Source: Bacteroidales bacterium
GTDB lineage: Bacteria; Bacteroidota; Bacteroidia; Bacteroidales; UBA932
Direction: 5' to 3'
DNA: 64,000 bases
Assembly: GCA_015060245.1 (NCBI GenBank)
Contig: SUYU01000003.1
Span: forward strand, 82,321 to 146,320
Every line of letters begins with the position of its first letter. Positions within the stretch are counted from its first letter, which is position 1. Position numbers and translations under genes: made by a program. Shown piece by piece: positions 28,761 through 37,060 of the stretch. The notes under the pieces are model-generated. The model was given only the letters and a program-made list of their open reading frames with translations, searched no databases and had not been told where the DNA came from.

Positions 28761-30185
28761 ATGAAAAAGAGCATGAACATGGGATATGTCATCTTTATGG
28801 CAGTCGTTGCTGCCATAGGTGGAATATTGTTCGGATATGATACTGCCGTAATCTCAGGCACAACAGAGATTGTAAAGAATCAGTTCTCGCTTTCAGACTT
28901 GAAAGAGGGATGGTATGTAGGATGTGCGCTCATAGGTTCAATCGCAGGAGTGCTTGTTGCAGGAACACTCAGTGACTACTTGGGAAGGAAAGTTACAATG
29001 CTTATCTCTGCGGCTCTGTTCAGCATATCGGCAATAGGTTGTACCGTATGCGGAACATTTGACCAACTTGTTGCCTACAGAATCATTGGCGGCGTAGGTA
29101 TCGGTATTGTATCTATAGTGTCACCTATATATATATCGGAGGTTTCACCTGCAAAGGTAAGAGGAACGCTTGTATCTCTCTACCAATTGGCTGTTACAGT
29201 GGGCTTCCTGCTTGCATACCTTGCCAATTGGGTTATAGATTCAAACATTGACGGCGGTATTGTTGCCTCTGCATTGGCCGGAGAAGAGGTATCTCTAATG
29301 GATAAGATCATGCACAGTGAGGCATGGAGAGGAATGCTTGGCAGCGAAACCCTTCCTGCACTTTTGTTCTTCTTCATAATCTTCTTCATTCCGGAGAGTC
29401 CCAAATGGTTGGTAATCAAAGGCAAACTCAATAAAGCATCCAGAATTTTCTCACGTATATACACAAATGAGGATGAGGCGAGAAATGAAATTGCCGTAAC
29501 CAGGGAATCTGTAAACGGCGGATCAAACGGCGAGTGGAAAGACCTCTTGAAGCCGGGAATCCTCATTGCTGTAATTGCCGGCAGTGCAATAGCAATTCTT
29601 GGACAGTTCATGGGTGTGAATGCAGTTCTGTACTATGGTCCAAAGATCTTCTCGGAAGCAGGTTTTGACAATCCTATGTTTTCAACCGTACTTGTAGGAG
29701 TTGTAAACATGGTCACTACCATATTGGCAGTCTTCATCATCGACAGAGTTGGAAGAAAACAACTTATCTACTGGGGAGTAAGCGGAATGATAATATGCCT
29801 TCTTTGCATAGCGGTATACTTCCAGTGGGGAGCAACTCTTGGACTCGGCAACTCGTTCATGCTTGTATTCTTCCTTGCGTACGTATTCTGTTGCGCCATT
29901 TCCATCAGTGCCATTGTGTTTGTACTGTTGTCTGAAATGTACCCTAACAGCGTAAGGGGAAGGGCCATGTCAATTGCCGGTTTTGCACTTTGGATAGGAA
30001 CATATCTTATTGGCCAGTTGACACCTGTACTTTTGGGTTGGAGCCAATCGGGAACTTTTGCTATATTTGCAGTGTGCTGCATCCCATATATGCTTATAAT
30101 GTGGAAAGTGGTACCTGAAACAACAGGAAAGACACTTGAAGAGATTGAAGCCCATTGGAATAGCATCTCTAAAACAGGCAAATAA
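28761..30185 (+). CDS. MFS sugar porter (sugar:H+ symporter)
   Basis: A 474-residue, 12-TM inner-membrane transporter of the sugar porter family (XylE/GalP/GLUT type). Signatures: GGILFGYDTAVISG in TM1, DYLGRK and DRVGRK loops, FFIPESPKWL after TM6, QFMGVNAVLYYGPKIF in TM7 and the VPETTGKTLEEIE motif after TM12. It would carry monosaccharides from the periplasm to the cytoplasm, where the AGE epimerase acts. It is preceded by a strong Shine-Dalgarno sequence, and its stop codon overlaps the ROK start as TAATG, indicating coupled translation with the regulator. The sugar is not predictable from sequence alone. Confidence 0.93.
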   Translation: MKKSMNMGYVIFMAVVAAIGGILFGYDTAVISGTTEIVKNQFSLSDLKEGWYVGCALIGSIAGVLVAGTLSDYLGRKVTMLISAALFSISAIGCTVCGTFDQLVAYRIIGGVGIGIVSIVSPIYISEVSPAKVRGTLVSLYQLAVTVGFLLAYLANWVIDSNIDGGIVASALAGEEVSLMDKIMHSEAWRGMLGSETLPALLFFFIIFFIPESPKWLVIKGKLNKASRIFSRIYTNEDEARNEIAVTRESVNGGSNGEWKDLLKPGILIAVIAGSAIAILGQFMGVNAVLYYGPKIFSEAGFDNPMFSTVLVGVVNMVTTILAVFIIDRVGRKQLIYWGVSGMIICLLCIAVYFQWGATLGLGNSFMLVFFLAYVFCCAISISAIVFVLLSEMYPNSVRGRAMSIAGFALWIGTYLIGQLTPVLLGWSQSGTFAIFAVCCIPYMLIMWKVVPETTGKTLEEIEAHWNSISKTGK

Positions 30186-31387
30186 TGACTACTTCATTTC
30201 TATACCAGACCCAAGGGAAAAACGACTTGCTCAAGAGACAAATCATTACCCAATGCATCAATGAGGGTAATATAAGCATTGCAGACATAAGCAAGAGACT
30301 TACAACAAGCATCCCGACAGCAACCAAACTCGTCAGCGAACTGATTGATGAGGGATTCTTGAAAGACATGGGCAAACTGGGAACAAATGGAGGCAGAAGA
30401 CCTAACATATATGGATTGAACTCTGCTGCAGGCTACTTTGTGGGGGTTGACATCAGAAGACACCATATAAATATGGCAATCGTAGATTTCAAAGGAGAAC
30501 TGGTTGATTTTATTGAGGATGTGAACTTTACCCTTGTGAACTCCATTGAGTCATTTGATGAGTTCTGCAAAGTCATCATGGAGAGTCTCACCAGTTATGG
30601 TATTGAACATCACGACGTTCTTGCGTACGGCATTAACTTTACCGGTAGAGTGAACAACTCTACCGGGTATTGTTTTTCCTATTACATAGGAGAGAATACG
30701 CCAATTGCCGAGATACTGGAACAGAACCTTGGCTGTCCTGTATTTACAGAGAATGATTCAAGGGCCATGACCTATGGAGAGTACATGTGCGGCGCAGGCC
30801 AGGGAGAGAAGGACCTTCTCTTCATCAATGTAACATGGGGCTTGGGCATGGGTATGATTATTGACGGACAGTTGTCATACGGAAAATCGGGCTATTCAGG
30901 TGAAATCGGGCACTTCCCTCTCTTGAGCAACAACCAGATCTGCCAGTGCGGAAAAGTAGGTTGCCTTGAGACAGGTGCGTCGGGATCAGCCTTGCACAGG
31001 ATATTCCTTGAAAAACTCAAGAACGGACAGTCCTCCATTCTTTCAGGCAAATACAGCAACAATGAAGAGATTACTCTTGAAGATATTCTTGGAGCCGTAT
31101 TTGAAGAGGATATGCTTGCCATTGAGTGTGTTGAGGAAATTGGCGCCACTCTTGGAAGGGCAATTGCAGGTCTTATCAATCTTTTCAACCCCGAAACTAT
31201 AGTAATCGGCGGCATTCTTGCAGATGCCAAGGATTACCTTCTCATTCCAATCAAAGGGGCCATCAACAAACATTCATTGAATATAGTGAGCAAGGATACC
31301 CATATAAAGATATCAAAACTAGGGAAGCGATGCGGAGCAATAGGAGCCTGCATGCTGTCGAGAAGCAAATTGCTCAATCTTATATAG
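30185..31387 (+). CDS. ROK-family transcriptional regulator (NagC/Mlc-like)
   Basis: A 400-residue protein with an N-terminal winged helix-turn-helix (about 12-75; SIADISKRLTTSIPTATKLV, then the GGRRP wing) and a C-terminal ROK sugar-binding domain. The zinc motif CQCGKVGC (253-260) and EIGH (240-243) are intact, and Glu189-Asp191 lies where kinases keep the catalytic Asp. The first phosphate-binding loop is degenerate (VGVDIRRHHI instead of DxGxT), so it is probably a sugar-responsive repressor, not a kinase. Translationally coupled to the sugar porter and next to the divergent promoters, it is the obvious regulator of units A and C. Confidence 0.88.
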   Translation: MTTSFLYQTQGKNDLLKRQIITQCINEGNISIADISKRLTTSIPTATKLVSELIDEGFLKDMGKLGTNGGRRPNIYGLNSAAGYFVGVDIRRHHINMAIVDFKGELVDFIEDVNFTLVNSIESFDEFCKVIMESLTSYGIEHHDVLAYGINFTGRVNNSTGYCFSYYIGENTPIAEILEQNLGCPVFTENDSRAMTYGEYMCGAGQGEKDLLFINVTWGLGMGMIIDGQLSYGKSGYSGEIGHFPLLSNNQICQCGKVGCLETGASGSALHRIFLEKLKNGQSSILSGKYSNNEEITLEDILGAVFEEDMLAIECVEEIGATLGRAIAGLINLFNPETIVIGGILADAKDYLLIPIKGAINKHSLNIVSKDTHIKISKLGKRCGAIGACMLSRSKLLNLI

Positions 31388-31481
31388 AATTGCCCCAAAA
31401 AACCCCTACAGCACCATGCTGTCCATCAATCTGCAATGAAAGATTGAAGGCCTTATATTCCTTTAATAGAAAAGATTTTTA

Positions 31482-31489
31482 TAACTTTG
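31482..31489 (+). promoter_or_regulatory. Candidate -7 box for meaB
   Basis: TAACTTTG ends 24 bases before the meaB ATG at 31514 and fits TAnnTTTG; no well-spaced -33 TTTG is seen. It also argues against the in-frame start at 31487, which would lie at the box itself. Confidence 0.42.
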
Positions 31490-31513
31490 CGCAAACGCAG
31501 AGTTTATATAATC

Positions 31514-32680
31514 ATGGAAAATAAGGAGACAAATTATAATTTGGATTATAACAACAACGGGGCCACTACCGAAGATTGGCCGCCAAAGTGCCAGCAGAAC
31601 CCCGATACAGCCCTTGTTGTAAATGAAGGTGTTGAGGAAAAACCCATCATAAACCCATACATAAAGAGATTCTTCAAGAAGAAACCTTCGCTCCTGAGCG
31701 TAGAGGAGTATATGAAGGGCATTACCGAGGGCAACACCACCATTCTCAGTCAAGCCATAACACTGGTTGAGAGTTATCTCCCTGCACATAGGGAAATTGC
31801 ACAGAAGATAATTGCCCAGTGCCAATTGATATCTTCACAGAAGAAATCTATGCGCATTGGCATTACAGGAGTGCCCGGTGCCGGTAAAAGTACATTCATT
31901 GAGGCATTTGGCAGTTATATCACAGGCAAAGGACATAAACTTGCCGTTCTTGCCATTGACCCGAGCAGCGAAAAGACCAAAGGCAGCATACTTGGTGACA
32001 AGACCCGTATGGAGACACTTTGCAATGATCCCAATGCATTCATCCGTCCCAGTCCAAGTGCAGGTTCCCTTGGCGGTGTAGCCCGCAAGACACGCGAAAC
32101 TGTCCTTTTATGCGAGGCGGCAGGCTATGATGTGATATTCATTGAAACAGTGGGCGTAGGACAATCAGAGACTGCTGTACACTCAATGAGTGATTTCTTT
32201 CTACTTTTGATGCTGTCGGGAGCAGGAGATGACCTGCAGGGTATAAAGAGGGGAATTATGGAGATGAGTGACCTTATTGCCATAACCAAGGCCGACGGAA
32301 CCAATGTAGAGAAGGCCAATATGGCCAGAGCATTGTATGCCAATGCATTGCACCTCTTCCCTCCTACCGAGTCAACATGGGTTCCAACAGCCCTTACCTC
32401 ATCGGCCGTAACCAAAGCGGGACTTCCCGAGATTCTTGCAAAGATTGAGGAGTACTTCGAACTCGTCAAAGGCAACGGATATTATGAACGAAAACGCCGT
32501 CAACAGGCCGAATATTGGATGTATGAGAGCATTAATGAAGCGCTCAAGAACAATTTCTATGAAAATACAACCATTGCGGCCAGACTCGAAGACTACAAAG
32601 ATGCGGTTCTTGAGGGAAAAATGGACTCTTTCATGGCCGCAGGCGAACTTATGGATTTATACAACAGGCTCAAGGCATAA
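31514..32680 (+). CDS. meaB: Methylmalonyl-CoA mutase-associated GTPase MeaB
   Basis: A 388-residue G3E-type GTPase that chaperones and protects adenosylcobalamin-dependent methylmalonyl-CoA mutase. Walker A is GVPGAGKS (about 119-126), followed by AIDPSSEKTKGSILGDKTRM, ETVGVGQSE (switch/Walker B) and ITKADG, all standard MeaB/ArgK blocks. The extra 50-residue N-terminus before the helical region is longer than in well-studied homologues. The start at 31514 is preferred because the promoter box ends just before it. The mutase subunits are not in the window; in this phylum they are part of the succinate-propionate pathway. Confidence 0.92.
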   Translation: MENKETNYNLDYNNNGATTEDWPPKCQQNPDTALVVNEGVEEKPIINPYIKRFFKKKPSLLSVEEYMKGITEGNTTILSQAITLVESYLPAHREIAQKIIAQCQLISSQKKSMRIGITGVPGAGKSTFIEAFGSYITGKGHKLAVLAIDPSSEKTKGSILGDKTRMETLCNDPNAFIRPSPSAGSLGGVARKTRETVLLCEAAGYDVIFIETVGVGQSETAVHSMSDFFLLLMLSGAGDDLQGIKRGIMEMSDLIAITKADGTNVEKANMARALYANALHLFPPTESTWVPTALTSSAVTKAGLPEILAKIEEYFELVKGNGYYERKRRQQAEYWMYESINEALKNNFYENTTIAARLEDYKDAVLEGKMDSFMAAGELMDLYNRLKA

Positions 32681-32708
32681 GGCCTCGAGTATACATTACA
32701 GCATGATT

Positions 32709-32736
32709 ATGGGATAGGTAACACTATCCCATTTTG
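32709..32736 (+). terminator. Intrinsic terminator after meaB
   Basis: Perfect 9-bp stem ATGGGATAG / CTATCCCAT with a 6-base loop, followed by TTTTGTT. It ends only 11 bases before the next start codon. Confidence 0.75.
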
Positions 32737-32747
32737 TTCCTTAAACT

Positions 32748-33854
32748 ATGAATGCAGAACTTATAACAGACGTACTTAGAAACAGCATCCTGATTACAGG
32801 GCTTGTACTTGTCATGATGCTGATGATTGAGTATTTCAATATACAATCACAAGGCAGGTGGTTTTCAAAACTTAAAGGGTCAGGTTTCAGGCAGGTCATA
32901 CTTGGAGCGGTTCTCGGACTCATTCCCGGCTGCCTTGGCGGATTTGCAGTGGTTTCACTCTTTACCCACAAGATGATAAGTTTCGGAGCCCTCGTGGCCA
33001 TGATGATATGTTCATCGGGCGATGAAGCCTTTGTAATTCTTGCAATGCTGCCCCAAAAGGCTCCGCTGCTCTTTCTTCTCCAATTTGTACTTGGTGTTGC
33101 CGCAGGTCTTCTTATAGACAAATTCTTCAAGAAGCCCCAAGTCAACTTTTGTCCCGACGGCTATGAAATCCACCACCAGTCAGAGAGTACTCTGCCCTCC
33201 ATTTTCAAGGCTCAATCATATAGGGATGCACTCAAACGTCCCTCTACCGAAAGGTTGCTGATTCTTGCCGGAATAATACTTTTCATTGGAGCCGTTGCCG
33301 GAGGATACCTTGAACATGACCACTCAAGTCACATACATCTTGATGGAGACTGCACGCACCACAGCCATACACATGTGGGATTCAGCCTGTTAAGTGAAAG
33401 ATGGATCCACTTCATCTTTGCAATCTTCAGCATTGTAACTGTACTCTTTACAGCCACTGCCAAAGAGCACTTCATAAAGGAGCACATTTGGGAACATGTA
33501 ATAAAGCGACATATGCTCTCTATCTTCCTGTGGACATTTGGAGCCCTGCTTGTTTGTCAGATAGGTATAGCCTACCTCAACATCCAGGAGTGGGTAAACA
33601 ACAATCTCTTTTGGGTAATGATACTGGCCATACTCATTGGAATCATCCCCGAATCAGGACCTCATCTGGTATTTGTAACCCTTTGCGCCCAGGGAATAGT
33701 GCCGTTCTACATACTCCTTGTAAGTTCAATTGTTCAGGATGGGCATGCCGCCCTTCCGCTGCTTGCCGAGAGCAAAAGTGCCTTCATAAAGGCAAAACTC
33801 ATAAACATGGCAGTTGGCCTCGCTGTTGGCCTTGTATGCTGGGCTCTCTGCTGA
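32748..33854 (+). CDS. Putative 10-TM heavy-metal exporter (ArsP_2 / putative manganese transporter family)
   Basis: A 368-residue inner-membrane protein with about ten hydrophobic segments in two halves. Motifs GCLGGFAVVS (61-70) and SSGDEAF (89-95) in the first half and IPESGPH in the second fit the PF11449 family, whose members are named as arsenic or manganese transporters with limited direct evidence. A central loop (about 190-209) is rich in histidine (EHDHSSHIH, THHSHTH) with a Cys, a likely metal-binding or sensing site. The gene begins 11 bases after the meaB terminator with no room for its own promoter, so it may be expressed by read-through. The transported ion is uncertain. Confidence 0.8.
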   Translation: MNAELITDVLRNSILITGLVLVMMLMIEYFNIQSQGRWFSKLKGSGFRQVILGAVLGLIPGCLGGFAVVSLFTHKMISFGALVAMMICSSGDEAFVILAMLPQKAPLLFLLQFVLGVAAGLLIDKFFKKPQVNFCPDGYEIHHQSESTLPSIFKAQSYRDALKRPSTERLLILAGIILFIGAVAGGYLEHDHSSHIHLDGDCTHHSHTHVGFSLLSERWIHFIFAIFSIVTVLFTATAKEHFIKEHIWEHVIKRHMLSIFLWTFGALLVCQIGIAYLNIQEWVNNNLFWVMILAILIGIIPESGPHLVFVTLCAQGIVPFYILLVSSIVQDGHAALPLLAESKSAFIKAKLINMAVGLAVGLVCWALC

Positions 33855-33930
33855 TTCATTGACAAATTGCCGTAGCCCAGATTCGTGTTATTTTGGTACA
33901 GAGGCTGCAGAGAATGCTGCATCCGAAATA

Positions 33931-33972
33931 AAGAAGGTGTATTTTCCGGAAAATCCTGAAATACACCTTCTT
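33931..33972. terminator. Bidirectional terminator-like hairpin
   Basis: Perfect 14-bp inverted repeat AAGAAGGTGTATTT / AAATACACCTTCTT with a 14-base loop. It lies between two converging genes, the metal exporter and the BspA-like lipoprotein; on the minus strand it is followed by a T-rich stretch. Confidence 0.7.
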
Positions 33973-33999
33973 CAAGTATTTTACAATCTCTTTGCTCCG

Positions 34000-36690
34000 C
34001 TACAAATCTCCTGCTATATAGTTTTCGAAAGAACTCCAGACTGTTGCACCTTCATAAAGGCTCTCTGAGGCTTTTGGCACGTGAATCAATCTGTTCTCCG
34101 CATTGTTCCTGAACGCAGAAGTACTCTCCAATGCCGGCGGATTTAGAGGATAACAGTATACATTCTCAAGACTTGTACAATTATAGAACGCATTGCTTTT
34201 TATTTGGGTTACACTGCTTGGTATTGTAACGGATTTCAAATTGGTACACCCCTGGAATGCACCTGATAAAATTGATGTTACCCCTTCCGGGATTACCAAA
34301 GAAGAAATTTGTGTACACTTTGTAAATGCATAACTTGCAATTGATTTCACACCACTTGGAATGGTATACTCTATACCGCTTGCCGTTGATGAACCTGGAG
34401 AATATGCCACCAAAACACTATTTGCAATAAGACATCTTCCATCATCACTTGCAAATTTGCCTGAAAATTTCACGTTGAAACACTCTTTGAAAGCCTCCGT
34501 AATTGTTGTCACACTTTCAGGAATTTTTATACTTGCCAAATTTGAACACTTGTTAAATGCGCCACTATTTATGGCTGTAACACCTTCAGGTATGACAACA
34601 GTGGTCAAATTGGTACATTTATTAAAAAGATTAGCGTCAATAATATTGACTTTACTTGGAATGGTTATTGAATTCAAACCAGAGCAATTTTGAAATGCTG
34701 CCGATTCCAAAGTTGTTATACTTTCAGGCAAAATTACAGTTGACAGACTTGTACACTTATTAAATGCCAACATTCCTATCTGTTCACATCCTTCAGATAT
34801 TTTCACACTTGACAAGTTTGTACAACTATCGAATGCCCCGGCCTGAATATAAGTCACACCCTCAGGAATCTCAATTGAAGCGAGATTAGAACAGCCTTTG
34901 AACGCATAAAAACCAATACTGGTTACCATTGAATCAAATACAATTACGCCTTTTCCGTCGGTATAGGTATTGGAAAGTATATTGGCACCAAAAACGTCAC
35001 TGCTGCTTGGAACAACAACAGAACCATCTACCGATGTATACCAGATTTGGTTTGCAGGTACTTTATCTGCGTCTCCAATAATTGACTCTTCATAACTTGC
35101 CCAATTGTCTGCAATCTTGTAATCTGCAACAGAGGCCTCCGGAACATGTATCTCTATATTTTCAGCATTTGAATCAAATACCGCCATGCCAGATGTTGGC
35201 GGTGTTACAGGAAGATAATAGACATCAGTCAAATTTGAACATCCTGTAAAGGCATACTCTCCTATAGATTCAACCTCCTCAGGGATGGTTATTGACTTCA
35301 AACTTGAACAGCCCGAAAAGGCCCTGTGGCCAATTGTTGCCAATTGCTGGGGGAGAATTATACCGGTCAAACTTGAACAACCGGAGAATGCTTCACCCAT
35401 AATTGATGTTACCCCGTTGGATATGTCAACCGAAGACAATGCGCTGCAACCATAAAATGCGCCACTGCCTATATGACCGCCGACGCTTGCAGAATTTGAA
35501 ACAGCCATATCTGCTACGGCGCTCTCCTGGCCATCTTTAAATATGGCATACTGCCTAATTGATTTTTTACCTTCGGGATACTCCATAGAAATCAATGATG
35601 TACACATATAAAATGCATCGTTTCCAATAGAAACCACCTCTTCAGGAATTATCACAGTACGAAGGTTGCTGCATCCCTTGAATGCGTTATTTCCCACTGA
35701 AGTCACAGCATTGTCAAATTTTATTACTCCCTTTCCGTTGGAATAGTTGTTTGAAACAAATGATGCTCCAAAACCGTCTGTGCTTGACATTTCAACAATA
35801 TTTCCATCGGATGTAGTGTACCAGATCTCATCTGTAGGCTGTATCTGGGATATGTTCAGAGCAGCCATTGTATTGAGTTGGTTACGTACAACATCATATC
35901 TTTGTCGGGTTGATTTTGTAATTTCAGACCCATCTGAGGTTGTGACAGTAATTGTAAATCCATCGGTAAAAGTCACTGGAGGAATCACAAACCAGAATGT
36001 GGTTTGGGTATCTTCTGTTTTCCCGAGTTCAACACCACTTGCACCACAATCAACTGTTATGGCTGTTACAGCATCATCTGACATTTCTACAGACGGTACA
36101 GATTCATACGCTGCAGTTACAACTGCGTTACCGGCAATCTTTTCATTGTTGTTTCCCTTAAGTTCTATACTTTTAACAGACGCATTACCATACAAATTCA
36201 ATCTCATATAGCCACAGATATGCCTGAACGACAATTTTCTGTCATCAATACTTGAGGTAACCGCTACCATGCTGTTTGCACCGGTGGCAAAAGAGTTGGG
36301 AACATATTTCTGTACCGCGGGAAGTGTTATGTTCAATTTTCCGTCTGCAAATGAATTTGAAGAGGAATAGGGATAAACTGCATAATTTGCACCGAGTGCA
36401 GTCTGTTCGTCCACCATAACTGCAGCCGGCTCAAATGATGCACTCGTACTGCCGCTTTGCCCCTTGAATACATACTCCTGATTGAATGTTGACGAGAACA
36501 GGGAGATGTTGTCGCCATTCTCCCAATACTGTTTTAGATTTGCGTCTACATATGTCTTTGTATCAACATCACCAAAGTTTGCGTAATAAACAATATTCGG
36601 GTCAATATCCGGCAATTGTATCTGACTCTCCTCCTTTGCACATCCGAACAAAAGAAGGGTTATAAAAAATATAAGGTTTATGTGCTTCAT
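34000..36690 (-). CDS. BspA-like leucine-rich-repeat lipoprotein with fimbrillin-like N-terminus
   Basis: An 896-residue lipoprotein (LLLFGC, Cys17). Residues about 30-280 resemble a fimbrillin/Mfa-type adhesin domain (TKTYVDANLKQYWENGDNISLF; LSFRHICGYMRL). Two copies of one module follow: each begins IWYT(T/S)xDG (289 and 549), continues with DGKGVI-F and LRR_5 repeats of the type IPEGVTSIGxxAFxGCSNL, and ends with a NAEN-IHVP-A--YK segment. The second copy holds more repeats. BspA-like proteins bind host proteins or other bacteria in oral and gut Bacteroidales, so an adhesin role is likely. It follows the small peptide gene by 27 bases in one operon. Confidence 0.88.
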   Translation of the reverse strand: MKHINLIFFITLLLFGCAKEESQIQLPDIDPNIVYYANFGDVDTKTYVDANLKQYWENGDNISLFSSTFNQEYVFKGQSGSTSASFEPAAVMVDEQTALGANYAVYPYSSSNSFADGKLNITLPAVQKYVPNSFATGANSMVAVTSSIDDRKLSFRHICGYMRLNLYGNASVKSIELKGNNNEKIAGNAVVTAAYESVPSVEMSDDAVTAITVDCGASGVELGKTEDTQTTFWFVIPPVTFTDGFTITVTTSDGSEITKSTRQRYDVVRNQLNTMAALNISQIQPTDEIWYTTSDGNIVEMSSTDGFGASFVSNNYSNGKGVIKFDNAVTSVGNNAFKGCSNLRTVIIPEEVVSIGNDAFYMCTSLISMEYPEGKKSIRQYAIFKDGQESAVADMAVSNSASVGGHIGSGAFYGCSALSSVDISNGVTSIMGEAFSGCSSLTGIILPQQLATIGHRAFSGCSSLKSITIPEEVESIGEYAFTGCSNLTDVYYLPVTPPTSGMAVFDSNAENIEIHVPEASVADYKIADNWASYEESIIGDADKVPANQIWYTSVDGSVVVPSSSDVFGANILSNTYTDGKGVIVFDSMVTSIGFYAFKGCSNLASIEIPEGVTYIQAGAFDSCTNLSSVKISEGCEQIGMLAFNKCTSLSTVILPESITTLESAAFQNCSGLNSITIPSKVNIIDANLFNKCTNLTTVVIPEGVTAINSGAFNKCSNLASIKIPESVTTITEAFKECFNVKFSGKFASDDGRCLIANSVLVAYSPGSSTASGIEYTIPSGVKSIASYAFTKCTQISSLVIPEGVTSILSGAFQGCTNLKSVTIPSSVTQIKSNAFYNCTSLENVYCYPLNPPALESTSAFRNNAENRLIHVPKASESLYEGATVWSSFENYIAGDL

Positions 36691-36717
36691 ATTTCAAAAA
36701 AAGAGTTTATACAATTA

Positions 36718-36852
36718 TTACCACTCCTTAAAACCACCATCTTGAATATCCTCATAAAAATCCGAAACCGGTGATTGTGCGAATCCCTTTTCAACAACAA
36801 TTTCAATTACCTCCACCGAAGGTTTTTCATACAAAAATTCTGTTTTATCCAT
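36718..36852 (-). CDS. 44-residue conserved-type small peptide upstream of the BspA-like gene
   Basis: Small protein of 44 residues starting at ATG 36852. A longer in-frame start at 36924 falls inside the predicted promoter and is rejected. The pattern FLYEKPSVEVIEIVVEKG, then AQSP and an acidic, aromatic tail (FYEDIQDGGFKEW) resembles a class of tiny Bacteroidales proteins with a YxxPxxEVxEx core and a small-residue break, often left as hypothetical. There is no signal peptide or membrane segment. It is the first gene of the operon with the BspA-like adhesin, which suggests a role in its expression, export or modification, but I know of no tested function. Confidence 0.7.
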   Translation of the reverse strand: MDKTEFLYEKPSVEVIEIVVEKGFAQSPVSDFYEDIQDGGFKEW

Positions 36853-36921
36853 AGATATTAAATTAATAATGTTATCAACTTCTTCAGATATTATCTCCTG
36901 GTTAGAGATTAAAATATCAAG

Positions 36922-36954
36922 CAAAGGTACTAAAAATTACAAAAACTCTTCAAA
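36922..36954 (-). promoter_or_regulatory. Promoter of the small-peptide/BspA-like operon
   Basis: Reading leftwards, TTTG (36954-36951), a 21-base spacer and TACCTTTG (36929-36922). The predicted start of transcription is about 60 bases before the ATG at 36852. Confidence 0.62.
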
Positions 36955-36972
36955 TATGTATCATGGGCCGAC

Positions 36973-37000
36973 AAAAAAAACTGACCTTTTGGGTCAGTTT
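36973..37000 (-). terminator. Intrinsic terminator of rho
   Basis: Perfect 9-bp stem AAACTGACC / GGTCAGTTT with a 5-base loop, followed in the minus direction by eight T. The gene for the Rho factor is itself ended by a Rho-independent signal. Confidence 0.85.
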
Positions 37001-37060
37001 CTTTATAATTTGGTTATCTGTCGGGAAGCGTACCGTACAGACACTTTATTGGAATGAGGA

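Noticed and set aside
30185..31387. ROK protein as a sugar kinase
   Set aside because: The N-terminal winged helix and the degenerate phosphate-binding loop favour a repressor.
36853..36924. 68-residue version of the small peptide
   Set aside because: Its start codon lies in the predicted promoter box, and the conserved part of the peptide begins after the second Met.
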